Source: Cymbidium sinense
Taxonomy: Eukaryota > Streptophyta > Magnoliopsida > Asparagales > Orchidaceae
Length of the DNA: 64,000 nucleotides
Assembly: GCA_021442155.1 (NCBI GenBank)
Contig: CM038223.1
Location: 31,904,983 to 31,968,982, forward strand
Reading direction: 5' to 3'
The stretch's first letter is position 1, and each line of letters opens with the position of its first letter. This document shows, in pieces, positions 54,541 to 64,000 of this stretch. Under the pieces are notes generated by a model. The model saw nothing but the letters and a program-made list of their open reading frames with translations, was not told the origin of the DNA and ran no database searches. A program made the translations under genes and the position numbers.

Positions 54541-55970
54541 TTGATTGACTTGAATGGCACTTTAAGGAAAGCAGTGGTTATATTCATGAAGATTAAGGCT
54601 AAAGAGGTGCTTGTCTTTGATCCTTTATCAATGACACATCTTTCTTAGCTACTGCCTGAGTCTTCTCGACTTCATGGTATGAGTGGCCACTTAACCACAT
54701 TATAAGAGCTATACATCCTTCTTAATCATTTTAAATGTGGTCTAGCTCCTCTTTCCTACAGTAGGTGGATATTCTAAATAATTATGGGGGGCATCCTTGC
54801 CTAAGTTTTGCTAAACTATATAGCAAGTATCACCACCTTCATCATATACAAACAAGAGTGGGAGTTGTCATGGTCCTTGAACTTGTTTCTCAAGGACTAC
54901 TCTGTGAAGGGCCACTAAGATGGGACCATCTATTTTTAAGCAGTCTTAATGAAGATTCACGGCTTAGTGAATAAAGTGTGAAAATGATGCTTGATGCCCT
55001 TATTTTTCAAGATCTCATCTTCATGGCTGGTGCTGACCATTCCTTTTCCTTTTTTGGCAGCAAGGCGACTGCTTTCAAGTAAAATGCCAAGGTGAAGGTG
55101 GTGCTCAAGAAAGTGACAGATAAGACTTTGAATATCCATCACTATCTCCATTTTTTCTTATGTCTAGTGTCTTCTATGGTACATATTTCAATATCCTTTT
55201 TAGCTTTTACATCACCACCTTGACTCAATCTTTTCTAATCATTACATTTTCTCACACCGCCTCCACATGATTCTTCTATAGTTCAATTCTTAGTGGAGGA
55301 TGAGCATGGAGAAGGTGACGAAGAGTCAGTTTTCATTGAGGTATGTAATGAAGTTCGGTTGAGTATAACCTCCATGAAGTCTACAAAAAGGCTAGTGATG
55401 ACTCCTCGAAGTCTCTAAAAGAAGAATTAAAGCAAGCCTAAGAAAGAGGAGGAGGAGTATACTATCAATAAATATACTCAAAGCATGTTTAAGCGACCAG
55501 TCAAGCTTTCAAGCTTGAGTAGGCGATTTACTCTAAAAATCTTGATTAGCTTCTTGAGGAAACTCCCAATAGTCGACTACCCTTTGTTGTCATGTAGGCT
55601 TAAGTGATGGTGTGATAGTCGACTAAGAAGATCTATAAGAGGATCTTTATCAAGAAGAAAGCCATGTTTGTGGTGAGGTTAATTTAGCGACTATGAAGAA
55701 TGAGCTCTAATTCTCTATTACCAAATTCTTTGAGCTTCAAATGGAGGAGACTCAGCTAGAGGAGGAGAATAATAGTGTAGTTTAGGAGCTATCTTTCCAT
55801 GCTAACATGAAAAGAGAGTTGGAAGGGAAGCTCTCTCATCAAATGTTGGAAAATGTTGAGTTCACAGGTTTGATGCGGTTACTAACTTCATTATTTTTAA
55901 GTTAGTGAAGTATGGTCAATTTGATGCCAAGTTCATAGATTTCTTTAATGTACTCATCCTTTTAGATTCT
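54541..55970 (+). pseudogene. Gypsy-type ORF remnant (Transposase_28-like) with coiled coil
   Basis: One plus frame gives FKCGLAPLSYSRWIF (near 54,735), then, after stops, KISSSWLVLTIPFPFLAARR (near 55,010). This spacing resembles PF04195-type 'putative gypsy type transposon' ORFs: a GLxxPLxxF segment followed downstream by W..RFFFV. Further along come basic stretches (SKRRIKASLRKRRR) and a charged heptad-like run, FFELQMEETQLEEENN...KRELEGKLSH (55,715-55,850), compatible with a coiled coil. Many stops and frameshifts interrupt it. It follows L7 in sense orientation and fits a gag-position ORF. The match is by eye and modest. Confidence 0.4.
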
Positions 55971-56174
55971 AATAAGGATGAAAAGTTAAATATCTTTCTT
56001 CTTCTCTTCTATTTTTTTTGTTGAGTTGAGAGAGAATATGTGTCTCGTAAGAGACTTGCTAGGTTTAGTTAATAAGAATTTATTTGCACTATTTATATTA
56101 TACTTGCTATTATATGAATGCTCTATTTAGGACAAGAAGTTTATGAATGCTAACTTCAGGATGTGCTTAATTGT

Positions 56175-56680
56175 TGACTAAAGAAAGCCATCCCTTAATA
56201 GTTACCAACCATAACGAGTTTGATGATTACATACTCCAACCATGAGAGTCGATTCTTCTTTTCCTAATTATGGTGAGTAAGAATTTTAGTTAATAGTCAC
56301 CAACCTTTCATGGTATCGATCTTACACAAGAGTTGCTAATCGCACAGAGTATTGATCATTTTGGCTACCAACTTTAGAGAGTTGGTATTTTAGTTGTTAG
56401 TTGCTGACCTCTTAAGGTGTCGGTCTTAAACACAAGTTGCCAACTATAAAGAGTGTTGGTCTTTATTGATTTCTATCTATGGAGAGTTGGCCTTCTAATT
56501 AATAGTTGCTAACCTCTCAAAGTGTTGGTCTTAAACATGAGTCTTCAGTTGCATGAGGTGTAGGTCTTTCTTAATTTAAAACTTTGGAGATTTGTTTTTC
56601 TTAGTTAATAGTCACAGAGCTTTAGAGGTGTTTATCTTGTACATGAGTGACCAATAACATAAAGTGTTCATCTTTTTTTT
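56175..56680. repeat. Tandem repeat, period about 105 bp, nearly five copies
   Basis: TTAGTTAATAGT-type starts occur at 56,285, 56,390, 56,495 and 56,601, with an earlier diverged copy from about 56,180. Each unit holds TTGCCAACC...AAGGTGTTGGTCTT, AACACGAGTTGC and AGAGAGTTGG in order. No ORF spans it. Confidence 0.85.
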
Positions 56681-57000
56681 TTACTTATAAAATTTTGGCA
56701 AGTGTTAATAGTTTTAACTCACAAGTTGCCTGCTCGACTATGATATTCTTAGGCCTGGCATTGCACACCAAGTTCATAGATTTCTCACCTGAGGCCTTAG
56801 TAACTCGGTGGGTGGAACCCCTTTTCTAGGGCTAGAAGTGGCACACCGAGAATCCTAAGTTGCCATGTAACTTCCCGTGTATTATTCCAAATCTTTTTTT
56901 TAATCATTTGATAACACAATAATCTAAGCGAGAAGGAGTATAAATTTTGTAGAACCTAACTTTATACTACTAATAATGATAATAAGAAAATATAGAATAT
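56681..57000. other. Spacer between tandem repeat and integrase remnant
   Basis: About 320 bp, partly GC-richer (TCGGTGGGTGGAACCCC near 56,805). No domain or repeat recognised. A 60-codon ORF at 56,647-56,829 has no family resemblance. Confidence 0.4.
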
Positions 57001-58290
57001 AAAAGATACTACTTACTTTACAGACAAATTTTTTTTAAGATCCTTAATATTCTAGGTGTAGGGGTATGTATTATCCTTCTTGTTTTAGCAATTGGTATGC
57101 CCTAGGCCTAACCTACTTCTTGATAATGTAAGGTCATCCCATGTGTGGGTGAGTTTACTTAAGGCGTTATTATTAGTGGTTGCATCAACATTCTTTAACA
57201 CTTAGTTTCCACCCTTAAAATGCATCACATTCACATGGCGATCATAGTACTTTGCAATTCACTTCTTTATTTTCTTTTTCCTTAATGATTCTTTGAGCTT
57301 CAATTCTTTGAGCATTTCTAGTACGTTAACCATTTCTATAGAATTTTCCTTCTCCTATTTGCTAGTGTTATCCCCCAGTCCTTCTGTTACTAAAACCCTT
57401 TGGTTATGGAGCTCGTACTAGGATGGTAAGTTAGCTTCTGTTCTATGTGACAATGCAAATGGTGAGTGCCATGCTACATTTCTATGTGTTGTCATGAGGG
57501 CCTAGAGTGCGATGAGTAATGCATTAACCAATCTAGCTTTGGAACCTCTTACCTTCTTCTTTTATAAATTGAGGATCTTCTTGTTAACAGCTTCTACCTA
57601 GTTATTACTTTTTGAGTGATGAATTGAAGTGAGCTTTAATTGTACTCTTTGAGACTCACAAAAATCTCTTAGCCCATAGTTGGTGACTTATGGCCCATTA
57701 TCTATGATAATTGAAAGGAGCAGGTTGTACTTACTAATAATGTCTATTCAAATAAAACTTTAAACTACCTCGCGATCGACTTTACCTTGATCTATTTACT
57801 GAAGTAGTAAATCATGATGAGAATGAACATCCTCTATCCACTAGCTATCAACAAGGGGCCAATCAAATCCAATTCACAAGTAGTGAAGGGCGAAGGGCTC
57901 GAAATCGGCTATATAGGTTGTGGTAGTTGTTTTTAGAAATTGGTGAATTTTTGGCACTACAAATACCTCTAGACAAAATCCTTTATGTTTTTTTTTTAGC
58001 ATGGGCAAGGAAAATATTTATTTTCAAATTCTACAGGTGAGTACCCTTCTTACTGAATAATTACCACATTCACCTAGTATACTTCCTCAAGGACCATTTT
58101 TTATTCAACCTCTTGTACACATCTAAGGCTAAGCAAAGTTATCATTCTTCAAAATAGTTCTCCTCTATTCAATAAGTATTATGAGTCCCTTATTCTAAAC
58201 CTCCTCAAGTCTTTGGCACCATCGTCAAACCTTCCTAATCCATAGATACCTTTTGATCAATTTGGGGTCTTTATATTTGGAGTCATAGTG
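57000..58290 (-). pseudogene. Ty3/gypsy integrase remnant with D,D(35)E traceable
   Basis: From about 58,180 down, the minus strand gives an eroded zinc-finger segment (ALDVYKRL, LEEVY, EGYSPVEFE). Next come PSPFTTCELDLIGPLVDS (first catalytic Asp near 57,863), IIIDNGP (second Asp near 57,702), RDFCESQ, HHSKSNN and VEAVNKK (catalytic Glu near 57,592), with exactly 35 residues between the second Asp and the Glu in one frame. LMTTHRNVAWHSPFAL and HRTEANLP follow near 57,450, then the C-terminal tail near 57,050-57,330. Stops are frequent, including three between the first Asp and the Glu. Integrase would insert the cDNA. The RNase H and RT expected upstream (higher coordinates) are absent, replaced by other repeats. 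Confidence 0.85.
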
Positions 58291-58329
58291 TTCCCATATA
58301 AAAAATAAAGGAAGAGAGACTTAAGCAGT

Positions 58330-59530
58330 TCGACCTATAGTGCCACGGTGCTGAAATCCCGGTGTTGCTCTCCCTAAATTTATAGAATCAAGAATCCTTA
58401 ACCATTCCATCCAACACTCGGTTAGTGATAACCACCCAAGGGGAGAGTGTGAGCAGTTAGGAGAGCAGGACCAATTGAGAACCGGATTCTATAAAAGAGA
58501 GGGTTGGCCGCCCTTTTTTCTTTTCTTTTTTTCCCTCTCCTCTCTTACACTGTCTACACACTCCCTTCAATCCACAGCACACTCTCTCCACTACACGAGG
58601 ACTCTTCTTCTTGCATAAGGCAAGACTGAAACCATGCCTTCACTGATTTTAGGTAAAATTCAAAATGAAATATTTCTTTTCATGATTCCTTCCCACATAA
58701 AATGTTGAAAACTTTCACTGTTGATCTTGGATCTAGTGTGAAATGGTAACCCTCCCTCCATTGTACATAGTTATGAAGCAAAGGATAAGAACATGATCAC
58801 ATTAATTACAAAATTTTAGGCATTATCAAGACAAAACTCTGCCAAAATTTAGATTAACTCAAAATTTAAAACTTTAAATAAAGAATATTAAAATTTAAAG
58901 CCTCTACTATGGAACTTGGTTTTAGCATGAGATGAAAATTCTCCCACCATTGATCTTAGGTCTAGAACAAGGGAGAAGAGTGCTTTTTGCACTGAAAAAA
59001 TTTTGGAATCTAGCATTGCTAAGTTGTTACACTATTTAAATTTCATGGGAATCATCAAATTGTTCAAGTAATTTGCCCTAAAATAGAGTCTCCTAGCTCA
59101 TAGTGCCATAGTGGTATTACCTAGTGCTAAAGCACTGAGCTCTCAAAAATTTGGACCCTGATGCTTGACTTTGTAGCACCATAGCACTACCTTCTCAAGC
59201 TGAAAGGTCAAACTATCCACTTATATTACCTTCTCAGGTTGTAAGGTCAAACTGTCCACTTATAGCACCACAGTGCTATCCAAATAATATTATAGCTCCA
59301 AATCCTAGCACTAGAGTGCTGCCCTCTTAGGTTGTAAGGCCAAAATGTCCATTTATAATGTCACAACATTATCCAAATAACATGGAGGCACTTTAGCAAA
59401 CTCATAGCACCACTTCTCTAGCGCCTAAGTGATGTCTTCTCTGATTTTAAAGCCCAAACTCCACCATACCATCCTACGGTGCCAACTTTTCAACGTTGAG
59501 GCACTAACTTCTCAATATCTATAATCTTAA
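58330..59530. repeat. Diverged array of GCAC/GTGC palindromic motifs
   Basis: Variants of TAGCACCACAGTGCTA occur at about 58,337, 59,119, 59,183, 59,258, 59,308 and 59,406, spaced 50-75 bp in the denser part. Between them AAGGTCAAACTGTCCACTTA recurs near 59,205, 59,245 and, diverged, 59,335. It resembles an old minisatellite. The stretch 58,620-59,100 is less repetitive and shows nothing else. Confidence 0.6.
58471..58560 (+). promoter_or_regulatory. Strong candidate plant core promoter: CCAAT, TATA, Y patch
   Basis: CCAAT lies at 58,471-58,475, TATAAAAG at 58,490-58,497, and a pyrimidine-rich tract of about 40 nt (58,511-58,550) follows 15-50 bp downstream, the usual arrangement of TATA and Y patch in plants. 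GGATTCTATAAA here also occurs in L5 (minus strand). No host ORF follows, so an LTR promoter is likeliest. It may belong to the LTR that ends at 63,166, which would be about 4.7 kb or longer. Confidence 0.5.
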
Positions 59531-60059
59531 GTTTAAATTTTTTTAAACTTATAGTCATATTACAATTGGATTGTGGAGATAACTCATCAATAGTTGAAAT
59601 GACAAATAAATAGTATGAAATAAAATTATAGTACAAAATTTGTCTAATAAAAATATGTAAAAAGAAAAGGAGGTAAATGCATAAAAAGAGAAGAGGGAGA
59701 AGACTATCCTAGAAGTCGTAATCTTCTTCTAGCTCCGGCAAGGTGCTAATATAAGGGTGATAATGAGGCATTGTAAGAAAAGGAACTCAACTCATGCCAA
59801 CATTAAAGTTGTAATTTTCAAACATTTTAATAAGTGTTGAGTTGAACTCATCATGTAAGAAAATTATTATTAATGCTAACCCATCTAATAATCATATTTC
59901 TTTTACAATTCCTGTTGTCATCGGCTACTTTCACCTACCTTTTTCTTAATTTTGAGATATCTCTAATTTCTTGGAGTTACTAATTTAATGTATTGGAGGA
60001 TTTGGATCTAGACTAAAGAGCACGTGCGCTTTCTCCTACTTTCATTTCTGATCTAAACC

Positions 60060-60855
60060 CTTCAATCATTCTTTTAGTAAGGAGAGCCTTTTGTATAAGG
60101 ACTTCTTCATCTAGATCCCCAACACACCAGCCATAACACACAAAGAATAAATAATAGAAGGATGATTATACATTAAGGTAGTACTACCCCTAAGCATATT
60201 ACAAATTGAATTATAAATAAATTTTACTACATTTATAGTGAAGCCCTTTTGAATTATAAAAATTCAAAATAGCTCTATCCTTAGTCACCTCACTAATGTT
60301 TCCCATGGGCATCAACTTTACAAAAAAAAAATGCCAAGCTTTAGGTCAGTTGTTAGGCCAGCAGTAAAAAATTGATAATATTTTTCTCCTGTTGTTTTCA
60401 CTAAACATTTTCATTTCTAATAGCAAGAAAACTATAAATTTCATCAAATTTGGGGTGATTGTTGTAGTAGGAAAAAATTCATTATATACAAAATTTTATA
60501 GATTATAATATGCATTAATGGCAGTACTATCAAAATATACCCATTTCCTTAACATGATAACCTTGTTATCTTGGTGCTCCTTCATATTGGCGAAAGATTC
60601 CCACATTATAAGGATGATGTTAGTAGTGTTATCGTAGGTGAGGCACTGCCAGCCTCGCTCATTGATGACCATCTCCACGCTTCCACCCAGATTATGGAAG
60701 CTCCTCTCTAGAATGATGTGATTACTGATAAAAGTGTGTTGGTACCTCCCCTCCACATCCACATTGATAAACTTATTTGCATCACTCAAAGATTTCCTCT
60801 TCTTGTACTTCTGGATGAGCTTAAGCGACATATTTGCTACACTAGAGTTGAGCAA
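60060..60855 (-). pseudogene. PF20167-like plant retroelement ORF remnant
   Basis: The open part (60,855-60,496, 119 codons) reads SDANKFINVDVEGRYQHTF, IILERSFHNLGG, NERGWQCLTY, IILIMWESFANMKEHQDN, VIMLRKWVYFDSTAINAYYN. This matches the pattern of the 'putative plant transposon protein' domain (PF20167): RGWexf...vxeFYANxxe...VrGkwVxFdsxaIN..y. After the stop, LMPMGNISEVTKDRAILNF (about 60,215-60,320) continues the domain as seen in relatives (LMPxxHxSevTxdRAxLl). The domain is common in Ty3/gypsy-derived ORFs. It is flanked on both sides by GCAC/GTGC motif repeats. Frame is kept for about 360 bp and then broken. Confidence 0.7.
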
Positions 60856-60929
60856 AGGTTCAGAAGAAAAAGGGTTGCAAGAACTGCTAAGATAACAAAG
60901 ACTTTAGAATGAAAGTTTTGGTGACCTAG

Positions 60930-61430
60930 GGGTCATATTAATAGGTTATACCCAACGTCATTACCTTTCTTCTACAAAACTGAGGCACTAGCCTTTCAAT
61001 TTCTAAAATACGAGACTAGCACCATAGTATTGGTTAGTCGATCAAGATAGTTACGGTTTCCTTCAAAAAGATGCATTTATGATGCTTCTTACCATTAATC
61101 TCATAATTGATGGGATCTATAAATCATGTCAGATATTGATGGAGCATCATCATGCTGGTCAAAATATCTATCATTTTCTATTAAATATGCCTACCTGCCT
61201 ATCAGCCCTTTGAACGACTTTTTGACTAGTGCCAAGGTGTTGGCTGAATATTTAACCTGTTGTATGTTATTCTTTATATGCCTCAACTCTGACCCCTTTA
61301 TTTTGAGACTTATAATTCTGTCTCCTAGCACTAGGGCACTATTACTTAGGCACTAAACTTTAGGTGCCAAAGTGCCAACCTCCCAGTGCCATGGAGCTAA
61401 ACCCTTATCACTGTGGCACTTTTTCTATAG
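60930..61430. repeat. Second group of GCAC/GTGC motifs
   Basis: AGGCACTAGCC (60,982), AGCACCATAGTATTGG (61,019), TAGCACTAGGGCACTA (61,326), GGTGCCAAAGTGCCAACC (61,363) and CAGTGCCATGGAGC (61,383) repeat the motif style of 58.3-59.5 kb on the other side of the PF20167-like ORF. Two plus ORFs here (61,126-61,356 and 61,364-61,561) have no recognisable domain. Confidence 0.5.
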
Positions 61431-61499
61431 CATTAAGGTCTTGTCCCCTAGGAATAAAAAAATTAAACACCTTTTTTGTTCACCATGTGAACACCTCTA

Positions 61500-62600
61500 T
61501 AATTTCTAGCATTTTGAATGGATTTAATCCCAATCTATATGTTCTCATACGAACACCTTAATTCTAACTGGCTTTCTAATGGATATAATCCCAGTCATTT
61601 GTTCATAATGTGAACTTCTCTACTAAATCGAATCTATATGTTTTCCATGCGAACACTTAAAGTCTAACTAGCTTTCCAATGGATGTAAGCATAGTCATTT
61701 ATTTGCCATGTAAACTTCTCTATAATTTTTTGCATTCCAAAGGGATGTAAGCCCAGTCTATATGTTCACCATGCAAATACCTAAATTCTAAGTGGCTTTC
61801 TAATGGATGTAAATTCAATCATTTGTTCTCCATGCAAACTTTTCTATAATTTTTGGCATTCCAAATGTACGTAAGTCAAATCCATTAATTTGCTATGCAA
61901 ACTCTAAACCTTAGTAGCATTCTAAAGGGATGCAAGCCCAATCTATATGTTTTCCATGTGAACACCTAAATTCTAGTTAGCTTTCCAATGGATGTAAGCC
62001 TAGTCATTTATTCACCATGCAAACTTCTCTATAATGTCTAGCATTCCAAAGTTATGTAATCCAATCCATTAGTTCTCTACGCAAACTCTAAACCCTACTA
62101 GCATTCCAAAGGGATGTAAGCCTAATCCATATATTTGTCATGCGAACACCCCTATAATTATGGCATTCTAAAAGGATGCAAGTCCAATCTTTTCATTCAC
62201 TACACAAATATTTGTCAGGCATTCCAAAAGAATGCAAGTCCAATCTTTTTGTTAGCTAAATGAGAATCTATATGGCATTCTAAAGGGATGTAAGTCCAAT
62301 ATATTCATTCATTGTGCGAACATCCTAAATGTACATGACATTCCAAAAAGATGTAATTCCAATCTAATGGCCTTCTAATAAAGGTAAACCCAACCCATTA
62401 GTTTGTTATGGGAACTCTAAACCTTAGATGTACGTCCAATCTATTCATTCATAATGTGAACTACTAAATAATCTATTCACTCCCCATTATGAACATCAAC
62501 CCTAAAATATATTCATTCACTATCTAAACTTCTAAACCCTATATGACATTCTAAAGGGATGTAAGTCCAATCCGTATATTTTCCAAGCTAACACCCTAAT
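61500..62600. repeat. Minisatellite, 61-62 bp monomers in 185-bp trimers
   Basis: The GGATGTAAG core recurs at 61,519, 61,581, 61,681, 61,743, 61,805, 61,866, 61,928, 61,990, 62,051, 62,112, 62,174, 62,230 and 62,286. From 61,743 three monomer types alternate: A (CTATATGTT..CATGCGAACACC), B (CAGTCATTTGTTC..GCAAACTTCTC) and C (CAATCCATTA..GCAAACTCTAAACC). A to A, B to B and C to C distances are 184-185 bp. Later monomers shorten to about 56 bp and fade by 62,600. Confidence 0.9.
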
Positions 62601-62639
62601 GACATGCTAATCAATATAAGCCTTACATATGTCTGCAAT

Positions 62640-63166
62640 GCAGACTTCATTAAATTATTGGATAAATTTATAAATTAAGTTTAGCCTTAATTCAATAAAC
62701 ACTTGTACCATAATACCTACACAATAACTCAAGTCTACTCGAGATATCTAAAATAAGCTAACCCATGGCTATTAATCAGACTTCTGGAAATTATGGCTAA
62801 TAGCCCTCTGATGTTGGCAGACTTGAATAATGTAGTCCCGGGATAACGGAACAATGGGATCTTGATTTGGGCTACCCACTTTTTTCTTTGGACAGTCATC
62901 CACACCACACTAGTAGACATCAATTCATATTAGAGATATGTTTACTTCTAACATTAATCGAGAGTGCTCTTTTACTGTGGTAAGAAGGGTAATTAATTAT
63001 GAATGTTTGTGTTCATAGGAAGCAGGACCCAGATCAAAATAAATCCTAACATAATGTTAAGGCAAATCTGGTTGAATATATATCAATATACCTCATAAAA
63101 AATAAACTCCCCAAATATCCTAAAAAGATGGTGGAGATTTGCAAAGGTATTTTTCTTGAGCGATCA
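62640..63166 (+). mobile_element. LTR 3' end (L8, sense +) of a related element
   Basis: ATTAATCGAGAGTGCTCTT at 62,952 and GTAATTAATTATGAATG near 62,990 correspond to TTTAATCGAGAGTCTTCTT (53,343) and GTAATTAACTATGG near 53,383 in L7, so the LTRs are distantly related. It ends in CA at 63,165-63,166, six bases before an excellent PBS. The upstream limit is unclear. The LTR may include the minisatellite and reach back to the TATA box at 58,490. Confidence 0.6.
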
Positions 63167-63172
63167 GATTTA

Positions 63173-63192
63173 TGGTGACTCCACTAGGGATC
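63173..63192 (+). other. tRNA-Arg primer-binding site, best copy
   Basis: TGGTGACTCCACTAGGGATC matches 18 of 20 bases of TGGCGACTCCACTGGGGATC, the complement of the 3' end of plant tRNA-Arg(ACG) as I recall it. Both mismatches are C-to-T or G-to-A transitions. The site is where minus-strand cDNA synthesis would start and lies between an LTR end and a gag-like frame. Confidence 0.85.
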
Positions 63193-63353
63193 ACTTCTCT
63201 CTTCATCGTTAGTTTGAAAATTTAAATTTTGTGATATCATCATAGATTTGCAAATTTATTAGGTAATTTTTATTTGAAAAGTTTAGGTTTCTAAAATCTA
63301 ATATAACCTAATTTCAAATCTATGGTCAAGTGTGAAAACATCAAATCATAAAT

Positions 63354-63908
63354 ATGACAAATGTGGTGACTATTAAGTTAGGAGAGGGATCTACTAATAG
63401 ATTCCTTCAAGCCATGATCAACTCTGATTATGTTAGATCCACTCTCCACTTTAGAATAATTTTTGAAGTTGGACAATTTATACCAGCTAGACCTATGACT
63501 AAGTCCATCACTAAGGGCACTAAAATGCCGAAAGCATTTAATAAGCTGTCATACAAAGGAAAGAGACCAAATGTAATAATCCCTAATGAGCTTCGGTAGC
63601 TAAATGCTAAGGCCTTACGCAATCAGGGAAAGAACTCAACTTCTAAAAGGAGTTCTATTTTTGATAGATTGTCAAAGTCTAAAAGGAGTTTTATTTTCAA
63701 TAGATTGTCAAAGGCAACTCCAACAACACCTGCAAAGGAGAAAATGGTCATAGAGCCTAAACTAAAATCTATCATCATCAATCCACTTAGTAGTCCATCA
63801 AAAGAGCTTACCATTCTAAACGGTACTTCCTTTGCCCTAGGAAATAATTATAATGAAGTATCTTCCTCGAGCATCAAAATGTCCATGAAAGAAAGAAAAA
63901 AATTATAA
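63354..63908 (+). pseudogene. Gag/polyprotein N-terminal frame, one in-frame UAG
   Basis: ATG at 63,354, 162 bp after the PBS, opens one frame of 184 codons that stays open to 63,908 except for a single TAG at 63,597-63,599. It reads MTNVVTIKLGEGSTNRF, PARPMTKSITKGTKMPKAFN, then basic KRSSIFDRLSK and KRSFIFNRLSK, then a Pro/Ser-rich stretch ending MKERKKL. The S-x-F-D-R-L motif recalls SVFDRL motifs found in gag-protease parts of some plant gypsy polyproteins. It is basic overall, as nucleic-acid-binding gag proteins are. The stop could be a mutation. Sequence after 63,908 shows no further recognisable domain before the window ends. Confidence 0.6.
63642..63713 (+). repeat. 36-bp in-frame tandem duplication
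   Basis: TCTAAAAGGAGTTCTATTTT... (63,642-63,677) is repeated at 63,678-63,713 with three differences, duplicating twelve residues (SKRSSIFDRLSK, SKRSFIFNRLSK) without breaking the frame. Confidence 0.95.
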
Positions 63909-64000
63909 TTCTTATTGAAGAGCTGTCGAATTACCTGTACATGATAAATAATAAATCCAACCATTGGTGGAAGCGAACATACCCAATAGTAATATTTTCA

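Noticed and set aside
54765..54974. 69-codon plus ORF as a separate gene
   Set aside because: It is an alternative frame of the decayed gypsy-type ORF around it. The better family resemblance is in another frame.
61500..62600. CRISPR-like array, because of regular repeats with variable sequence between
   Set aside because: Spacing is a contiguous 61-62 bp monomer with graded divergence in plant nuclear DNA. There are no identical direct repeats with unique spacers and no cas genes.
63173..63192. Part of a tRNA-Arg gene
   Set aside because: Only the complement of the tRNA 3' end is present and no cloverleaf surrounds it. An LTR end lies just upstream, so it is a primer-binding site.

Overview
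This window is nuclear DNA of a flowering plant, AT-rich and built almost entirely of decayed retrotransposons. The evidence is a plant L1-type LINE, plant Ty3/gypsy gag and integrase remnants, primer-binding sites matching plant tRNA-Arg(ACG), and long TA/TG microsatellites. I found no intact host gene, tRNA or rRNA gene. Heavily diverged, nested elements suggest a genome that removes old repeats slowly. I do not name a species.

The dominant component is one family of giant LTRs of about 6-7 kb, present here as L1 to L7 plus fragments. All seven share a marker block (sense strand: TTAAGTCC..TTAAGCATA...AATAGGATAGGT) at about 5,025(+), 8,615(-), 18,450(-), 31,140(-), 39,160(-), 45,235(+) and 51,860(+). 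Sense LTRs begin near TTGACCTCAyTTTTGG. They end shortly after GTGTGGTGTCCATACA, usually beside a recognisable or degenerate PBS. Layout: L1(+) 1-6,790; L2(-) 6,797-13,873; LTR-end scraps(+) to 14,335; AT-rich spacer and a broken ORF(+) to 16.5 kb; L3(-) 16.6-19.2 kb; gypsy gag(-) 19.2-21.9 kb; L4(-) 21.9-36.04 kb, split by a complete 7.5-kb LINE (23,046-30,529); internal remnant(-) 36.04-37.8 kb; L5(-) 37.83-47.59 kb, interrupted by inverted L6(+) 43.4-46.86 kb; L7(+) 47.59-53.68 kb followed by PBS and gypsy-type ORF remains(+) to about 56 kb.

The right end is a different patchwork: a 105-bp tandem repeat (56.18-56.68 kb), a Ty3/gypsy integrase corpse with a traceable D,D(35)E (57.0-58.3 kb, -), a TATA box with pyrimidine patch (58.49 kb), palindromic GCAC/GTGC repeats around a PF20167-like plant retroelement ORF (60.1-60.86 kb, -), a 61-62 bp minisatellite with a 185-bp trimeric higher-order unit (61.5-62.6 kb), then an LTR end with an 18/20 tRNA-Arg PBS (63,173) and the start of a gag/polyprotein frame broken by one UAG (63,354-63,908).

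How it fits together: long LTRs, a tRNA-Arg PBS and minisatellites near the coding region recall the Tat/Ogre branch of Ty3/gypsy, but no gypsy reverse transcriptase was recognised, so that assignment is inferred. Insertion order can be read in places: L4 is older than the LINE inside it, and L5 is older than L6. Boundaries without a stated motif are approximate, to tens of bases.
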